Of a DNA stretch of 64,000 bases, positions 37,252-46,790 are shown in pieces (positions within the stretch are counted from its first letter, which is position 1; each line of letters opens with the position of its first letter). The stretch is from Chitinimonas sp. BJYL2. Lineage in GTDB: Bacteria > Pseudomonadota > Gammaproteobacteria > Burkholderiales > Chitinimonadaceae. The notes beneath the pieces are model-generated. The model ran no database searches and had not been told where the DNA came from. It saw only the letters and a program-made list of their open reading frames with translations. Made by a program: the position numbers and the translations under genes. The DNA lies in contig NZ_JANZKW010000001.1 of NCBI RefSeq assembly GCF_027257935.1, positions 124,001-188,000 of the forward strand. The letters run 5' to 3'.

Positions 37252-39183
37252 ATGCCGCAAGCGAAGCGTAGAAGTCGCTATGGCGATCCCTTCGCATGGA
37301 CCTTGCTCATCAGCCTGATCCTGCATGCGCTCGTGCTGGCAGTCCGCTTTGGCGTACCCGGTAGTGAGTCCGGCGCGGTACAGGCCGTGATCGAACCGTT
37401 GCAATTACTGCTGGCACCAGAGCCAGACCCCATCGCCCCCGAAGACAGACCCGCCACCCGTATAGACCCGGAACAAGCTGCCGAGCCGGATGCGGCGCCA
37501 GCGGTCATCGCGCCGCCTAGCTCGGTGGAGCTGGTGGTGAGTCTGGTCCAGAAGCCCGCGCCCGAAGCCACCGCGCCCAAGCCCAAAGCCCGCCAGACCG
37601 TTGCCCGCAAAGCCACGCGCATGCGCACCGCCACGCCGGTGATGACCACGCATCAGGATGGCCAATGGGCTGTGCAAACCGATGCCGACACCACCGAGCC
37701 CGCCCCGATCGAGCTGGCCGACGCCCCCGTAGGCAGCGCCAACGTCGATATCCCGGCCGACCCGGCCACACCGCCCGCCATCCCCGCGGTGACTAGCGAA
37801 CCGACTACGCAGGACAACACCGCACTGGCCGCAGCCGAAGCAGAGCGCCAGCAAGCCGAAGAACTCGCCCGCGCCGAACAAGCTCGCGTTGCCGCCGCCC
37901 TGGCTGCGGCCGAAAAGGAAAAAGCCGAACAGCAGGCCAAGGCCGAAGCCGCTCGCAAGGCCGCACTCGCCGCCGAGCAACAGCGAAAGGAAGAAGCCGC
38001 CAGGCTGGCCGCAGAAGCGTCGCGCAAGCAGGCCGAAGACCTTGCCCGCGCCGAAGCGGCCAGACTCGCCATGGCCCAGCAAGCCGCCGCGGAGAAACAA
38101 CGGGCCGATGAAGCCTCAGCCAAGCAGCGCGTGATCGAAGAACAGGCCCGACAGGCCGAAGCCCGCAAACAAGCAGAAGCCAAGGCCGAACTCACCCGCA
38201 AGGCGGCAGAACAGCAAGCCGCGCAGGAACGCCAGCGTGCAGAGGAAGCCGCGCGGCTGGAACAGGCTCGTGTTGCGGAAGCCGCCCGCCAACGCGCCGA
38301 ACAGCAAGCACGAGCCGATGCAGTCCGCCAGGCGGCCGAACAGGCAATCCAGGAAAAGCTGCGCGCCGACGCCATCAAGGCAGAACAAGCGCGCATCGCC
38401 GCCGAAGCCGCCGCGCAACAGCGCGCCCAGGCAGAGCGTGCGCGCGCAGAGGCTGCGCGCCAAGCCGAGCAGCAAGCCGCCGCCGAGAGGCAACGCCAGG
38501 AAGAGCTGACCCGCGCAGAACAAGCCCGTGCTGCCGCCGAAGCCCAGAAGCGCGCCGAAGACACTGCCCGTGCCGAGCAGGCGCGCAAGGTCGCGGCTGA
38601 GCAGGTGGCGCGCGCCGCGGCCGAATCGGCCGCGCAAAGTGGCAAGGGATCGGGTAGCGGCGTGGCAGGGAGCGGCAGCAACCCCGGCTCGGGTAGCGCA
38701 TCGGACAAAGGCATCACCGTGCCGCTCGCCCTGCCACCCTCGTTCTCGCTGGCCGAACGCGCCTTGCAACAGCTGCGCGAGCGCGAACCGGTCCGCGATC
38801 CCTTTGAGGACAAGCGACCCCGCATGCGCACGGCCGAGCTATCGCGATCCCATATCGCTACCGAGACCGACTTCCGCTTTTACTCGGAGAGCTTCAAGCT
38901 CAAGGTCGAGCGCATCGGGGCATTGAACCCGCCGCGCTTCCTCAAGAACGGGTTCCAGATGAGTCTGGTACTCACCGCCGTGATCAATAGTGATGGCTCG
39001 CTGGCCGGCGTGTATATCAAGCAGGGCAGCGGCGACAAGCGGCTCGACGATGCAGCCAAACGCATTGTCGTCTCCAGCTCGCCTTTCGCGCCGTTCTCTC
39101 CGCGCATGATGGCGCGTTACGATCAGGTCGAGATCACCCGCACCTGGAACTTTGTGGACGGCACCACCACCCTCGCCTACTGA
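37252..39183 (+). CDS. Long TolA/TonB-like protein with extended Ala/Glu/Gln/Lys coiled coil
   Basis: About 643 residues. A short N terminus (MPQAKRRSRYGDP) precedes one membrane helix (FAWTLLISLILHALVLAV), then a Pro-rich region, about 270 residues of Ala/Glu/Gln/Arg-rich coiled coil, a Gly/Ser hinge and a C-terminal TonB-like domain (about 555-643; LVLTAVINSDGSLAGVYIKQGSG, RIVVSSSPFAPF). The layout is that of TolA or an energy transducer, but no tolQRB or exbBD genes are adjacent. The start is uncertain: a GTG at 37231 with GGATGG upstream is also possible. Confidence 0.82.
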   Translation: MPQAKRRSRYGDPFAWTLLISLILHALVLAVRFGVPGSESGAVQAVIEPLQLLLAPEPDPIAPEDRPATRIDPEQAAEPDAAPAVIAPPSSVELVVSLVQKPAPEATAPKPKARQTVARKATRMRTATPVMTTHQDGQWAVQTDADTTEPAPIELADAPVGSANVDIPADPATPPAIPAVTSEPTTQDNTALAAAEAERQQAEELARAEQARVAAALAAAEKEKAEQQAKAEAARKAALAAEQQRKEEAARLAAEASRKQAEDLARAEAARLAMAQQAAAEKQRADEASAKQRVIEEQARQAEARKQAEAKAELTRKAAEQQAAQERQRAEEAARLEQARVAEAARQRAEQQARADAVRQAAEQAIQEKLRADAIKAEQARIAAEAAAQQRAQAERARAEAARQAEQQAAAERQRQEELTRAEQARAAAEAQKRAEDTARAEQARKVAAEQVARAAAESAAQSGKGSGSGVAGSGSNPGSGSASDKGITVPLALPPSFSLAERALQQLREREPVRDPFEDKRPRMRTAELSRSHIATETDFRFYSESFKLKVERIGALNPPRFLKNGFQMSLVLTAVINSDGSLAGVYIKQGSGDKRLDDAAKRIVVSSSPFAPFSPRMMARYDQVEITRTWNFVDGTTTLAY

Positions 39184-39241
39184 GCCCGGCGTGGCCAATA
39201 CACAGACACGTCCGGCACGCTCATCATCCCCGGCAGCAAGG

Positions 39242-39706
39242 CTACATGGGTTGGCGAGCCACCTTGGGATACAAGCTGCTCATCAGCATCAGCGCGGCCG
39301 AGCCATAGTGCGTGTGGTACTCGGCCACCATCTCGCCCTGCACGATGACCGGATCCGTGGCGACATGCTTTCTGGCCTCGTCGATCGTATCCACGGCGAG
39401 TATGAACAACCCGCGCCAGCCATCCACCCCATCCAGCGGCCCGGCATGCGCCAGTACCCCCTCGGCAGCCAGTCGCTTCATGTTGCTGAAGTGCCCCTTG
39501 AACATTTCGTCGCGCGCGGGACCGGCGGGTACCTTGTTGGGGCCGGTCTTGAGAATCACCAGCACATACTTGCGCATGCCCTGTTCGTTGGCGCCCGTTT
39601 GTTTGGCCAGTGCCGGGTCATAGCTGGCCGGCGGCACCGCCTCCGCCGCGTGCACGCTGAGGGCGGCACACAGCCAAAACAGGAAGAGTCGGGCAATCAG
39701 TTTCAT
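39242..39706 (-). CDS. Exported YciI-like protein
   Basis: A 154-residue protein with a signal peptide (MKLIARLFLFWLCAALSVHA). The mature domain is of YciI/YCII ferredoxin-like type: KYVLVILKTGPN, FKGHFSNMKRLAAEGVLAHAGPL and LFILAVDTIDEARKHVATDPVIVQGEM. YCII domains are usually cytosolic, so the signal peptide is a notable addition. The role is unknown. It converges with the TolA-like gene. Confidence 0.88.
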   Translation of the reverse strand: MKLIARLFLFWLCAALSVHAAEAVPPASYDPALAKQTGANEQGMRKYVLVILKTGPNKVPAGPARDEMFKGHFSNMKRLAAEGVLAHAGPLDGVDGWRGLFILAVDTIDEARKHVATDPVIVQGEMVAEYHTHYGSAALMLMSSLYPKVARQPM

Positions 39707-39815
39707 GGTGACGCGCTCCGCAATGATGAGGTTACCTGTAGCTTAGTGCGCACGGCATGAAATGCCGAGCCATCATGCCCCTGGGCATGCACGCCCACTA
39801 CCGCCGATGGCTGGA

Positions 39816-39845
39816 ATGAAAAACGGCGCCACCAGGGCGCCGTTT
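39816..39845 (-). terminator. Terminator of the potGHI operon
   Basis: AAACGGCGCC (39821-39830) and GGCGCCGTTT (39836-39845) form a 10-bp perfect stem with a 5-base loop. Read on the minus strand, the 3' side continues into a run of five T. It lies 20 bases beyond the potI stop. Confidence 0.9.
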
Positions 39846-39864
39846 CCTTGCAGCCGTCTGCATA

Positions 39865-40752
39865 TCAGGCTTTGTCGAACGCCGCCTGCATCGCCTTGTC
39901 GCGCTTGGCCTGCGCCGAGAGCATCAGGCGGTTCGAGATGATGACGAACACCGTCACGATCACGATCACGATGGTGGCCAGCGCGTTCACTTCCGGCGTG
40001 GGGCCGATACGCACCGACGAGAAGATCCATTGCGGCATCGTCGTCGAACCGGGGCCCGACAGGAACGCCGTCAGCACATAGTCGTCGAGCGAGATCGTGA
40101 AGCTCAGCAACCAGCCCGAGATCAGCGCCTGCGAGATCACCGGGATGGTGATGACGAAGAACACCTTGAACGGATGGCAACCCAGATCCATCGCCGCATC
40201 TTCGAGCGAGCGGTTCAGCTCCTTGAGGCGCGACTGCACCAGCACCGCCACATAGGCCATGCACAGCGTGGTGTGACCGATCCAGATCGTGATCATGCCG
40301 CGCTCGCCAAACGCCCAGCAGCCAAAGCGTGACAGCAACCCGCTCGGGCCTTCGTCGGCACTGCAACCCATGCTGGTCTGCAGTGCCACGAACAGCAGCA
40401 GCATCGACAGACCGACGATCACCTCGGGCATCACCATCGGCGCGGTCACCAGACCGGCAAAGGTCGAGTGGCCACGGAAGCGGCCGAAACGGGCCAGCAC
40501 GAAGCCGGCAATCGTGCCCAGCACCACGGCCAGTGTGGCCGACATGAACGCGATCTTGAAGCTCAGTGCCGCCGCACTGAGCAGATCGTCGTTATTGAAC
40601 ATGGCGCTGTACCACTTGAGCGAGAAGCCGCCCCAGACGGTAACCAGACGCGATTCATTGAACGAGTAGATGATCAGGCTCAGGATGGGCGCGTACAGGA
40701 AGAAAAATCCCAGCGCCATGTAAAGCCGGTTGGAAACAGGCATCTTGCTCAT
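39865..40752 (-). CDS. potI: Putrescine/polyamine ABC transporter permease PotI
   Basis: Inner-membrane permease of 295 residues, with about six hydrophobic helices and the permease EAA-type loop (LEDAAMDLGCHPFKVFFVITIP). The N terminus MSKMPVSNRLYMALGF matches PotI. Its ATG overlaps the potH stop by 4 bases. With PotG and PotH it forms the PotFGHI-type importer; two candidate binding proteins are encoded at 56391 and 57589 rather than adjacent. A terminator follows. Confidence 0.93.
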   Translation of the reverse strand: MSKMPVSNRLYMALGFFFLYAPILSLIIYSFNESRLVTVWGGFSLKWYSAMFNNDDLLSAAALSFKIAFMSATLAVVLGTIAGFVLARFGRFRGHSTFAGLVTAPMVMPEVIVGLSMLLLFVALQTSMGCSADEGPSGLLSRFGCWAFGERGMITIWIGHTTLCMAYVAVLVQSRLKELNRSLEDAAMDLGCHPFKVFFVITIPVISQALISGWLLSFTISLDDYVLTAFLSGPGSTTMPQWIFSSVRIGPTPEVNALATIVIVIVTVFVIISNRLMLSAQAKRDKAMQAAFDKA

Positions 40753-41699
40753 GACTGGCGCTCCTGCTGACGTTGCTCGAAGCGGTGGAACCAGATGATG
40801 GGCGCGAGCAGCAGCGCCAGCATCAGTACCGCCACGGCCGAGGCTTGCGGCCAATCGAGGTTGGCACCGAAGTCATCCATCAGCTTGTTGCCGATGAAGA
40901 CCACGTCACCCCCACCCAGCAGCGCCGGAATCACGTACTCGCCCACCGCCGGGATGAACACCATCATCGAACCCGCCACGATGCCGGCCTTGGAAAGCGG
41001 CAAGGTGATCTGGAAGAACGTCGTCCACGGCTTGGCACCCAGGTCAGCGGCGGCTTCAAACAGACGGCCGTCCAGCTTCACCAGATGCGCGTACAGTGGC
41101 AGGATCATGAAGGGCAGGTAGTTGTAAACCATGCCCAGCAGCACCGAGCCCGGCGTGTAGAGCATTTCGATCGGCTCATTGATGATGCCCAGACCCATCA
41201 ACAGGTTGTTGATTACCCCATTGTTCTTGAGGATGCCGATCCAGGCGTAAACACGCAGCAGGAACGAGGTCCAGAACGGGATCATCACCAGCATCAGCAA
41301 GGTATTGCGGGTAGCCTCGTTGGCACGGGCGATGTTGTAGGCCAGCGGGTAGCCGATCAGCAGCGCCAGCAGCGTGGTCAGGAAGGCCAGCTTGATGGCG
41401 TTCCAGTAAGCAATCAGATACTGGCTTTCAGACTTGGCTTCGGCCCAGGTTTTCTCGTAGAACGCATCGATCTCGCCGAAAACAGTCTCGTACTTGGCCG
41501 TACTGAGCACCACGGTGGTTTTGCTTTCTTCCACCGTCACCAGCGGCGTGTAGGGCGGCTGGGCGATATCGGGCTCGGCGAAACTGATCTTGAGCACGAA
41601 GAAGAATGGCAGCAGGAAGAAAAACAGCAGCCAGGCATAGGGTATGGCGATCACCCCTGTCCTGCCTGATGGCAGATAACTGAGGAGTCGCTTGATCAT
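40749..41699 (-). CDS. potH: Putrescine/polyamine ABC transporter permease PotH
   Basis: Permease of 316 residues. It has an N-terminal membrane segment (VIAIPYAWLLFFFLLPFFFVLKIS), a larger periplasmic loop, and the EAA-type loop FEAAADLGAKPWTTFFQITLPL for contact with PotG. The start MIKRLLSYLPS overlaps the potG stop by 4 bases; a further-upstream in-frame start would extend into potG and is not supported. It is part of potGHI. Confidence 0.93.
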   Translation of the reverse strand: MIKRLLSYLPSGRTGVIAIPYAWLLFFFLLPFFFVLKISFAEPDIAQPPYTPLVTVEESKTTVVLSTAKYETVFGEIDAFYEKTWAEAKSESQYLIAYWNAIKLAFLTTLLALLIGYPLAYNIARANEATRNTLLMLVMIPFWTSFLLRVYAWIGILKNNGVINNLLMGLGIINEPIEMLYTPGSVLLGMVYNYLPFMILPLYAHLVKLDGRLFEAAADLGAKPWTTFFQITLPLSKAGIVAGSMMVFIPAVGEYVIPALLGGGDVVFIGNKLMDDFGANLDWPQASAVAVLMLALLLAPIIWFHRFEQRQQERQS

Positions 41700-42823
41700 G
41701 ATGTGAGCACCACGCCTTCGTGATCGCACAGTTTCACGAACACCTCGTCACCCCAGGTCGCAGGCTTGTCGGCACCCCAGTGGCTGGATGGCACGTTCAC
41801 GATCACCACGCGGCCAGAGGCCAGCTTCACGTGGTAAACCGAGTGCGAACCCAGGTAGGCGATGTCGTGCACCTTGCCCACCGACCAGTTGTACTGCATG
41901 TCGGGCTGCTTAAGGCACAGGGTCACGTCTTCGGGGCGGATCGAGTACCACACGGTCATGCCCTTGGGGCCGGTGATGCCGTGGTCCACATAGATGCCGC
42001 GGCCGAACTCGGCGCTTTCGATCACCACATGGTCGGGCTCGTCGACGACCAGCTTGCCTTCAAAGATGTTCGTGGAGCCGATGAACTCGGCAGCGAAGCG
42101 GCTGCTCGGGTATTCGTAGATTTCACGCGGGCCGCCCACTTGCACCAGCTTGCCCTCGCTCATGATGGCGATGCGGCTGGCCATGGTCATGGCCTCTTCC
42201 TGATCGTGCGTCACCATGATGCAGGTCACACCCACGGCTTCGATCACGTTCACCAGTTCAAACTGGGTCTGCACACGCAGTTTCTTGTCCAGCGCGCCCA
42301 GCGGCTCGTCCAGCAGGAGCAGCTTGGGGCGCTTGGCCAGCGAGCGGGCCAGGGCCACACGCTGCTGCTGGCCGCCGGAGAGTTGATGCGGCTTGCGCTT
42401 GGCGTACTTCTTCATCTGCACGAGATCGAGCATCTTGCTCACGCGCTCGGCAATTTCGTCCTTGGGCAGCTTGTCCTGCTTGAGACCGAAGGCGATGTTC
42501 TGCTCCACGGTCATGTGCGGGAACAGCGCGTAGGACTGGAACATCATGTTCGTCGGGCGCTGGTACGGGGCCAGATCGGTCACGTCTTCGCCGTCGAGGA
42601 TGATGCGGCCCTCGGTCGGTGTTTCCATGCCGGCCAGCATGCGCAGGAGCGTGGACTTGCCCGAACCCGAGCTGCCCAGCAGGGCGAAGATTTCATTGCG
42701 CGGAATCACGAGGTTGACGTCATCGACCGCGTAAACGTCGCCGAACTTCTTGGTAATACCTTTGATCTGCAGGAACTGCTGCTTGCTGTCGCCGTTCGCG
42801 ACATCGGTCGGTGTTACCGCCAC
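41696..42823 (-). CDS. potG: Polyamine ABC transporter ATP-binding protein PotG
   Basis: A 375-residue ABC ATPase with Walker A LLGSSGSGKSTLLRML, signature LSGGQQQRVALARSLA, Walker B LLLLDEPLGALD and a C-terminal TOBE domain. The start is GTG at 42823, with GGAG 9 bases upstream. It heads the overlapping potGHI set and is separated from spuC by 220 bases holding an 11-bp hairpin. Energy source for putrescine/spermidine uptake. Confidence 0.95.
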   Translation of the reverse strand: MAVTPTDVANGDSKQQFLQIKGITKKFGDVYAVDDVNLVIPRNEIFALLGSSGSGKSTLLRMLAGMETPTEGRIILDGEDVTDLAPYQRPTNMMFQSYALFPHMTVEQNIAFGLKQDKLPKDEIAERVSKMLDLVQMKKYAKRKPHQLSGGQQQRVALARSLAKRPKLLLLDEPLGALDKKLRVQTQFELVNVIEAVGVTCIMVTHDQEEAMTMASRIAIMSEGKLVQVGGPREIYEYPSSRFAAEFIGSTNIFEGKLVVDEPDHVVIESAEFGRGIYVDHGITGPKGMTVWYSIRPEDVTLCLKQPDMQYNWSVGKVHDIAYLGSHSVYHVKLASGRVVIVNVPSSHWGADKPATWGDEVFVKLCDHEGVVLTS

Positions 42824-42975
42824 GATAGAGACTCCATCTGGTTATCCGTCTTCGCCATACCGACCCGCGTCATCGTCGAGTGCAGCCCTTGCGCACTTGA
42901 ACAACGCGCCAAAGCGGGTTCGGTCTGCGGTGATTCACCGAGCAAAAACTCGGCAAATACCCTGAATTCACGGGC

Positions 42976-43003
42976 GATTGTCGGCAGTTCCGTGCCGACA
43001 ATC
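42976..43003. repeat. Perfect intercistronic hairpin between spuC and potG
   Basis: GATTGTCGGCA (42976-42986) and TGCCGACAATC (42993-43003) form an 11-bp perfect stem with a 6-base loop. There is no T run on the minus strand. It may be a processing, stabilising or attenuating element. Confidence 0.75.
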
Positions 43004-43043
43004 AACCGCTTTGCTGCATCGCCACAAGCGTAGCGTTGCAGCT

Positions 43044-44459
43044 TTACGCCATACCCAGATCCTTGGCGGTCAGGCCAATGCAATGTGCTGCCTTGCTGAC
43101 CAGCTCGTCGATCTCGGGCTTGCTGATCACCAGCGGCGGGCTCAGCAGCATGCGGTCGGCCGTGGCGCGCATGATCAGGTTGTTGCGGAAGCAATGGTCG
43201 CGGCAGTGGTTACCCAGACCCCAGACATCATCGGCACGCTTGCGTGTAGCCTTATCCATGGTCAGCTGGATACCGGCCACCAGACCCGCGCCCTGGATTT
43301 CGCCCACCAGCGGCGAATCCGCCAGCGCTTCGCGCAGGGTCTTCTGGAAGTACGGACCAGTATCGTTCTTGACCTGCTCGATGATGCCGCCTTCGCGCAG
43401 CAGCTTGATATTGGCTACCGCCACTGCCGCCGCGACCGGGTGACCCGAGTAGGTCAAGCCGTGGTTGAAGTCGCCCGCAGCGAGCAGGCCATCAGCCACG
43501 CGCTGCTTGATGCCCACGGCACCAATCGGCACATAACCCGAGCTCAAGCCCTTGGCCATGGTGATCAGATCCGGCTCGAAGCCGAGGTACTGGTGGGCAA
43601 ACCATTCGCCGGTGCGGCCAAAGCCGCCGATCACTTCATCAGCCACCAGCAGGATGTCGTACTTGCGGCAGATGCGCTGGATCTCAGGCCAGTAGGTGCT
43701 GGGCGGGAAGATCACGCCGCCAGCGCCCTGGAAGGGCTCGCCAATGAAGGCGCCGACGTTCTCGGCACCCAGTTCCAGAATCTTGGCTTCGAGTTCCTGC
43801 GCGCGGGCCAGGCCAAACGCCTCGGGCGTCTGGTCGCCACCTTCGGCATACCAGTAAGGCTGGTTCAGGTGGGCGATGTGCTCGACGCGGCTGGGCATCT
43901 GCTCATGCATGTAGCCCATGCCGCCCAAGCTGGCGCCAGCAATGGTCGAACCGTGATAGCCGTTCTTGCGCGAGATGATCCACTTCTTGCCCGCCTTGCC
44001 CTGGCCTTCCCAGAACTTGTGGACGATGCGGATCACCGTGTCGTTGCCCTCGGAACCCGAGTTGCAATAGAAGAAGTGGTTGAAACCCTCGGGCGTGACT
44101 TCGCTGAGCAGCTGCGAGAGTTCGATCACCGGCGGGTGGGTGGTCTTGAAGAAGGTGTTGTAGTAGGGCAGCTCCAGCATCTGCTTGTACGCCACATCAG
44201 CCAGTTCCTTGCGGCCGTAACCGACATTCACGCACCACAGGCCGGCCATGCCGTCGATGATCTTGTTGTTCTCGGTGTCGTACAGGTACACGCCCGACGC
44301 CTTGGCGATCACGCGGCTGCCGATCTTGTTGAGGGCGGCCATATCGCTGAACGGGTGGACATGGTGGGCAGCATCCATCTGCTGCCACTGCTGGGTGGTA
44401 CGCGCCGCGCGCGGGGCCTCGGCGTGGATGGCCGGGCGGGTTTCGAATGGGTTGCTCAT
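43044..44459 (-). CDS. spuC: Putrescine-pyruvate aminotransferase SpuC-like
   Basis: Class III PLP aminotransferase of 471 residues. It has YCNSGSEGNDTVIRI, the acidic PLP contact LLVADEVIGGFGRTG, and the Schiff-base lysine in ITMAKGLSSGYVPIGA. In Pseudomonas SpuC moves the putrescine amino group to pyruvate, giving 4-aminobutyraldehyde and alanine. Neighbouring puuA, puuD, ald and potGHI support this over other omega-aminotransferase roles. TGGAG precedes the ATG. Confidence 0.9.
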   Translation of the reverse strand: MSNPFETRPAIHAEAPRAARTTQQWQQMDAAHHVHPFSDMAALNKIGSRVIAKASGVYLYDTENNKIIDGMAGLWCVNVGYGRKELADVAYKQMLELPYYNTFFKTTHPPVIELSQLLSEVTPEGFNHFFYCNSGSEGNDTVIRIVHKFWEGQGKAGKKWIISRKNGYHGSTIAGASLGGMGYMHEQMPSRVEHIAHLNQPYWYAEGGDQTPEAFGLARAQELEAKILELGAENVGAFIGEPFQGAGGVIFPPSTYWPEIQRICRKYDILLVADEVIGGFGRTGEWFAHQYLGFEPDLITMAKGLSSGYVPIGAVGIKQRVADGLLAAGDFNHGLTYSGHPVAAAVAVANIKLLREGGIIEQVKNDTGPYFQKTLREALADSPLVGEIQGAGLVAGIQLTMDKATRKRADDVWGLGNHCRDHCFRNNLIMRATADRMLLSPPLVISKPEIDELVSKAAHCIGLTAKDLGMA

Positions 44460-44472
44460 GGCATTCTCCAGC

Positions 44473-44494
44473 GCAGCCGCACCATGGCGGCTGC
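44473..44494. repeat. Intercistronic hairpin between puuA and spuC
   Basis: GCAGCCGC (44473-44480) and GCGGCTGC (44487-44494) form an 8-bp perfect stem with a 6-base loop, immediately upstream of the spuC ribosome site on the minus strand, where it could affect spuC translation. Confidence 0.6.
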
Positions 44495-44536
44495 TGATAG
44501 TTCAGGTTCAGATCAACAATGCAAAGGGCGCGCAGC

Positions 44537-45871
44537 TTACACGTTCAGCAGCAGATGGTTACGTTCCCACGAGCTGATCACGCGGAAGAAGGTGTCGTAT
44601 TCCTTTTCCTTCACCGCGCAGAAAGCCTTGACGAAATCGGCACCGAACACTTCCGCAATGTCCGCCGAGTCACGCATGGCTTCGATCGCGTCCTCAAGGT
44701 GGCGGGGCAGATCGTAGTCCAGGTCATAACCGCTCGTTGCCATTGGTGCCGTGGGCTTGAGGCCCTTGACCATGCCGAGGTAGCCGCAGGCCAGCGTGGC
44801 CGCCATGGCCAGGTAAGGGTTCACATCCACACCGGGTACACGGTTCTCGATGCGGCGGGATTCCGGACCCGAATTGGGAATGCGGATGCCCACGGTGCGG
44901 TTGTCATAACCCCACTGGAGGTTGATCGGCGCGGCGGTAAAGCGGCTCAGGCGGCGATAGCTGTTCACGAACGGTGCCATGATCGGCATGATTGCCGGCA
45001 TGTAACGCTGCAGACCCGCGATATAGCTGAGGAACAGGTCGGAGGGGCCGCCATCGGAGTTCGAGAACACGTTCTGGCCATCTTTGCCCACCACGCTCTG
45101 GTGAATGTGCATGGCGCTGCCCGGCTCTTCCTGCATGGGCTTGGCCATGAAGGTGGCGTAGATGTTGTGGCGCAGTGCGGTTTCGCGCACCACCCGCTTG
45201 AACAGGAATACGCGGTCGGCCAGATCCAGCGCGTCGCCGTGGACGAAGTTGATCTCCATCTGGCCGGCGCCCACTTCATGAATCAGCGTGTCCACATCGA
45301 GGCGCATGGCGTCGCTGTACTCGTACACGTCTTCAAAATACGGGTCGAATTCGTTCACCGCGTCGATGCTGTAGCTCATGCGACCGGTTTCGGCGCGGCC
45401 AGTGCGGCCAATCGGCGGCTTGAGCGGAATATCCGGGTCGATGTTGCGCTCGACCAGGTAGAACTCCAGCTCAGGCGCGACCACCGGCTTCCAGCCACGG
45501 TCTTCATAGAGCTTAAGGATCTTGCGCAGCACGTAGCGCGGCGAGATATCGACGGGGCTGCCGTCGAAATGCACGCAATCGTGGATCACCAGCGCGGTCG
45601 GATCGGGCGCCCAGGGCACAAGGCGGGCGGTATTGATATCAGGGACGCAGATCATGTCCGGATCGGTCGGGCCGGTGATGTCGTCATCATCGGGCCAGTC
45701 GCCGGTCACGGTCTGGATCAGCACTGCCTTGGGCAGACGCATATTGGCCGAATTGAACTGGCTCTTGGGCAGGATCTTGCCCCGCGCCACACCCGTCATA
45801 TCAGGGACGACACACTCGACTTCAGTGATGCCGTGTTCGCGGAAAAAGTCGTGGAACTGGGTCATTGCCAT
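44537..45871 (-). CDS. puuA: Gamma-glutamylpolyamine synthetase (PuuA/SpuI-type glutamine synthetase)
   Basis: A 444-residue glutamine synthetase-family ligase that joins glutamate to putrescine using ATP, the entry to the gamma-glutamylated polyamine pathway. Family motifs: APELEFYLVER, EVGAGQMEINFVHGDAL, SAMHIHQSVV and NRTVGIRIPNSGPESRRIENRVPG. It is not GlnA, as it lacks the long N-terminal nitrogen-metabolism features and lies among polyamine genes. No strong ribosome site is seen; a second in-frame ATG lies two codons on. Confidence 0.9.
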   Translation of the reverse strand: MAMTQFHDFFREHGITEVECVVPDMTGVARGKILPKSQFNSANMRLPKAVLIQTVTGDWPDDDDITGPTDPDMICVPDINTARLVPWAPDPTALVIHDCVHFDGSPVDISPRYVLRKILKLYEDRGWKPVVAPELEFYLVERNIDPDIPLKPPIGRTGRAETGRMSYSIDAVNEFDPYFEDVYEYSDAMRLDVDTLIHEVGAGQMEINFVHGDALDLADRVFLFKRVVRETALRHNIYATFMAKPMQEEPGSAMHIHQSVVGKDGQNVFSNSDGGPSDLFLSYIAGLQRYMPAIMPIMAPFVNSYRRLSRFTAAPINLQWGYDNRTVGIRIPNSGPESRRIENRVPGVDVNPYLAMAATLACGYLGMVKGLKPTAPMATSGYDLDYDLPRHLEDAIEAMRDSADIAEVFGADFVKAFCAVKEKEYDTFFRVISSWERNHLLLNV

Positions 45872-45914
45872 GCTGTTTTTTCGCCGTCACGCGGCGAACC
45901 TCCGGGTAAGGCCG

Positions 45915-45953
45915 GTTTCAGTCGTCAGCCGGCGTTCAGCTGACGACGGAAAC
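45915..45953. repeat. Long hairpin between puuD and puuA
   Basis: TCGTCAGC (45922-45929) and GCTGACGA (45939-45946) pair perfectly. The stem extends through one G-C pair and, after one mismatch, five more pairs (GTTTC/GAAAC). It sits about 45 bases upstream of the puuA start. No T run follows on the minus strand. Confidence 0.7.
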
Positions 45954-46014
45954 GGGCCCGGTTTTGCAAGCCGGTGATACGCGCCGGAGCCGCTAGGCCA
46001 CCGGGCGTATCCAC

Positions 46015-46770
46015 TCAGACACGGCTTGCCTGGTAGCGCCGGCAGTCGTCGCCAAAGGCCTTGAACAGGCTCATCGACAAGGGGTTGCCGGCGTATTGCC
46101 ACTCGGGATGCCATTGCACCGCGAGCGCAAATGCTTGCGCTTCCTTCACGGAAAACGCTTCAACCAGGCCATCGGGCGCGGTGGCTTCGGCGCGCAGGCC
46201 GTCGCCGAGGCGATCAACGCCCTGGTTGTGGATGGAATTGACGGGGTATTCAAGCAGGCCACTGACGCGGCGGATCACGCCGTCCTCAGCAAAATGCACC
46301 GGGTGTGCCGGGCCGTACTGCACTTCAATTGGCGCGCTGCTGTCTTCGCGGTGATCCATCTTGCCTGGCGTTTCGTGCACTTTCTGCAGCAGCGTGCCGC
46401 CATGCACCACGTTCATTTCCTGAAAGCCGCGGCAGATCGCAAACACCGGGATGCCACGCGCAATCGCCTGCTGCATCAGCGGCATGGCGGTCTTGTCGCG
46501 CGCGGTATCCAGCCCCTGCCCTTCCGGCAAGCTGGGACCGTTATAGAGTTGCGGGTCCACCATCGAGACCGAACCGGTGAACAGGAAGCCATCGACCATG
46601 TCGAGGATGGCCTCAAAATCCACCCGCTCGCCGAGCGCCGGCACCAGCAGCGCCATGCAGTCTGCACCGCCCATCACGGCGTCGATGTACTTCTCACCCA
46701 CGCAGTGGAAGGGATGCAGGCCCAGTTGCTTGCGATCGGCCACCAGGGCCACGAGCGGTTTGCGTTTCAT
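46015..46770 (-). CDS. puuD: Gamma-glutamyl-gamma-aminobutyrate hydrolase PuuD
   Basis: Class I glutamine amidotransferase-like hydrolase of 251 residues that releases GABA and glutamate from gamma-glutamyl-GABA. The nucleophile lies in IPVFAICRGFQEMNVVHGG, and the triad His/Glu lie in LAVQWHPEWQ. It follows ald in the same direction after a small hairpin and is part of the polyamine run. Confidence 0.93.
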   Translation of the reverse strand: MKRKPLVALVADRKQLGLHPFHCVGEKYIDAVMGGADCMALLVPALGERVDFEAILDMVDGFLFTGSVSMVDPQLYNGPSLPEGQGLDTARDKTAMPLMQQAIARGIPVFAICRGFQEMNVVHGGTLLQKVHETPGKMDHREDSSAPIEVQYGPAHPVHFAEDGVIRRVSGLLEYPVNSIHNQGVDRLGDGLRAEATAPDGLVEAFSVKEAQAFALAVQWHPEWQYAGNPLSMSLFKAFGDDCRRYQASRV

Positions 46771-46790
46771 GATGCGGTTCTCAATAAACC

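Noticed and set aside
37653-38831. Ala/Ser/Cys-rich minus-strand frame opposite the TolA-like gene
   Set aside because: It arises from the Ala/Glu coiled-coil codons read in reverse.
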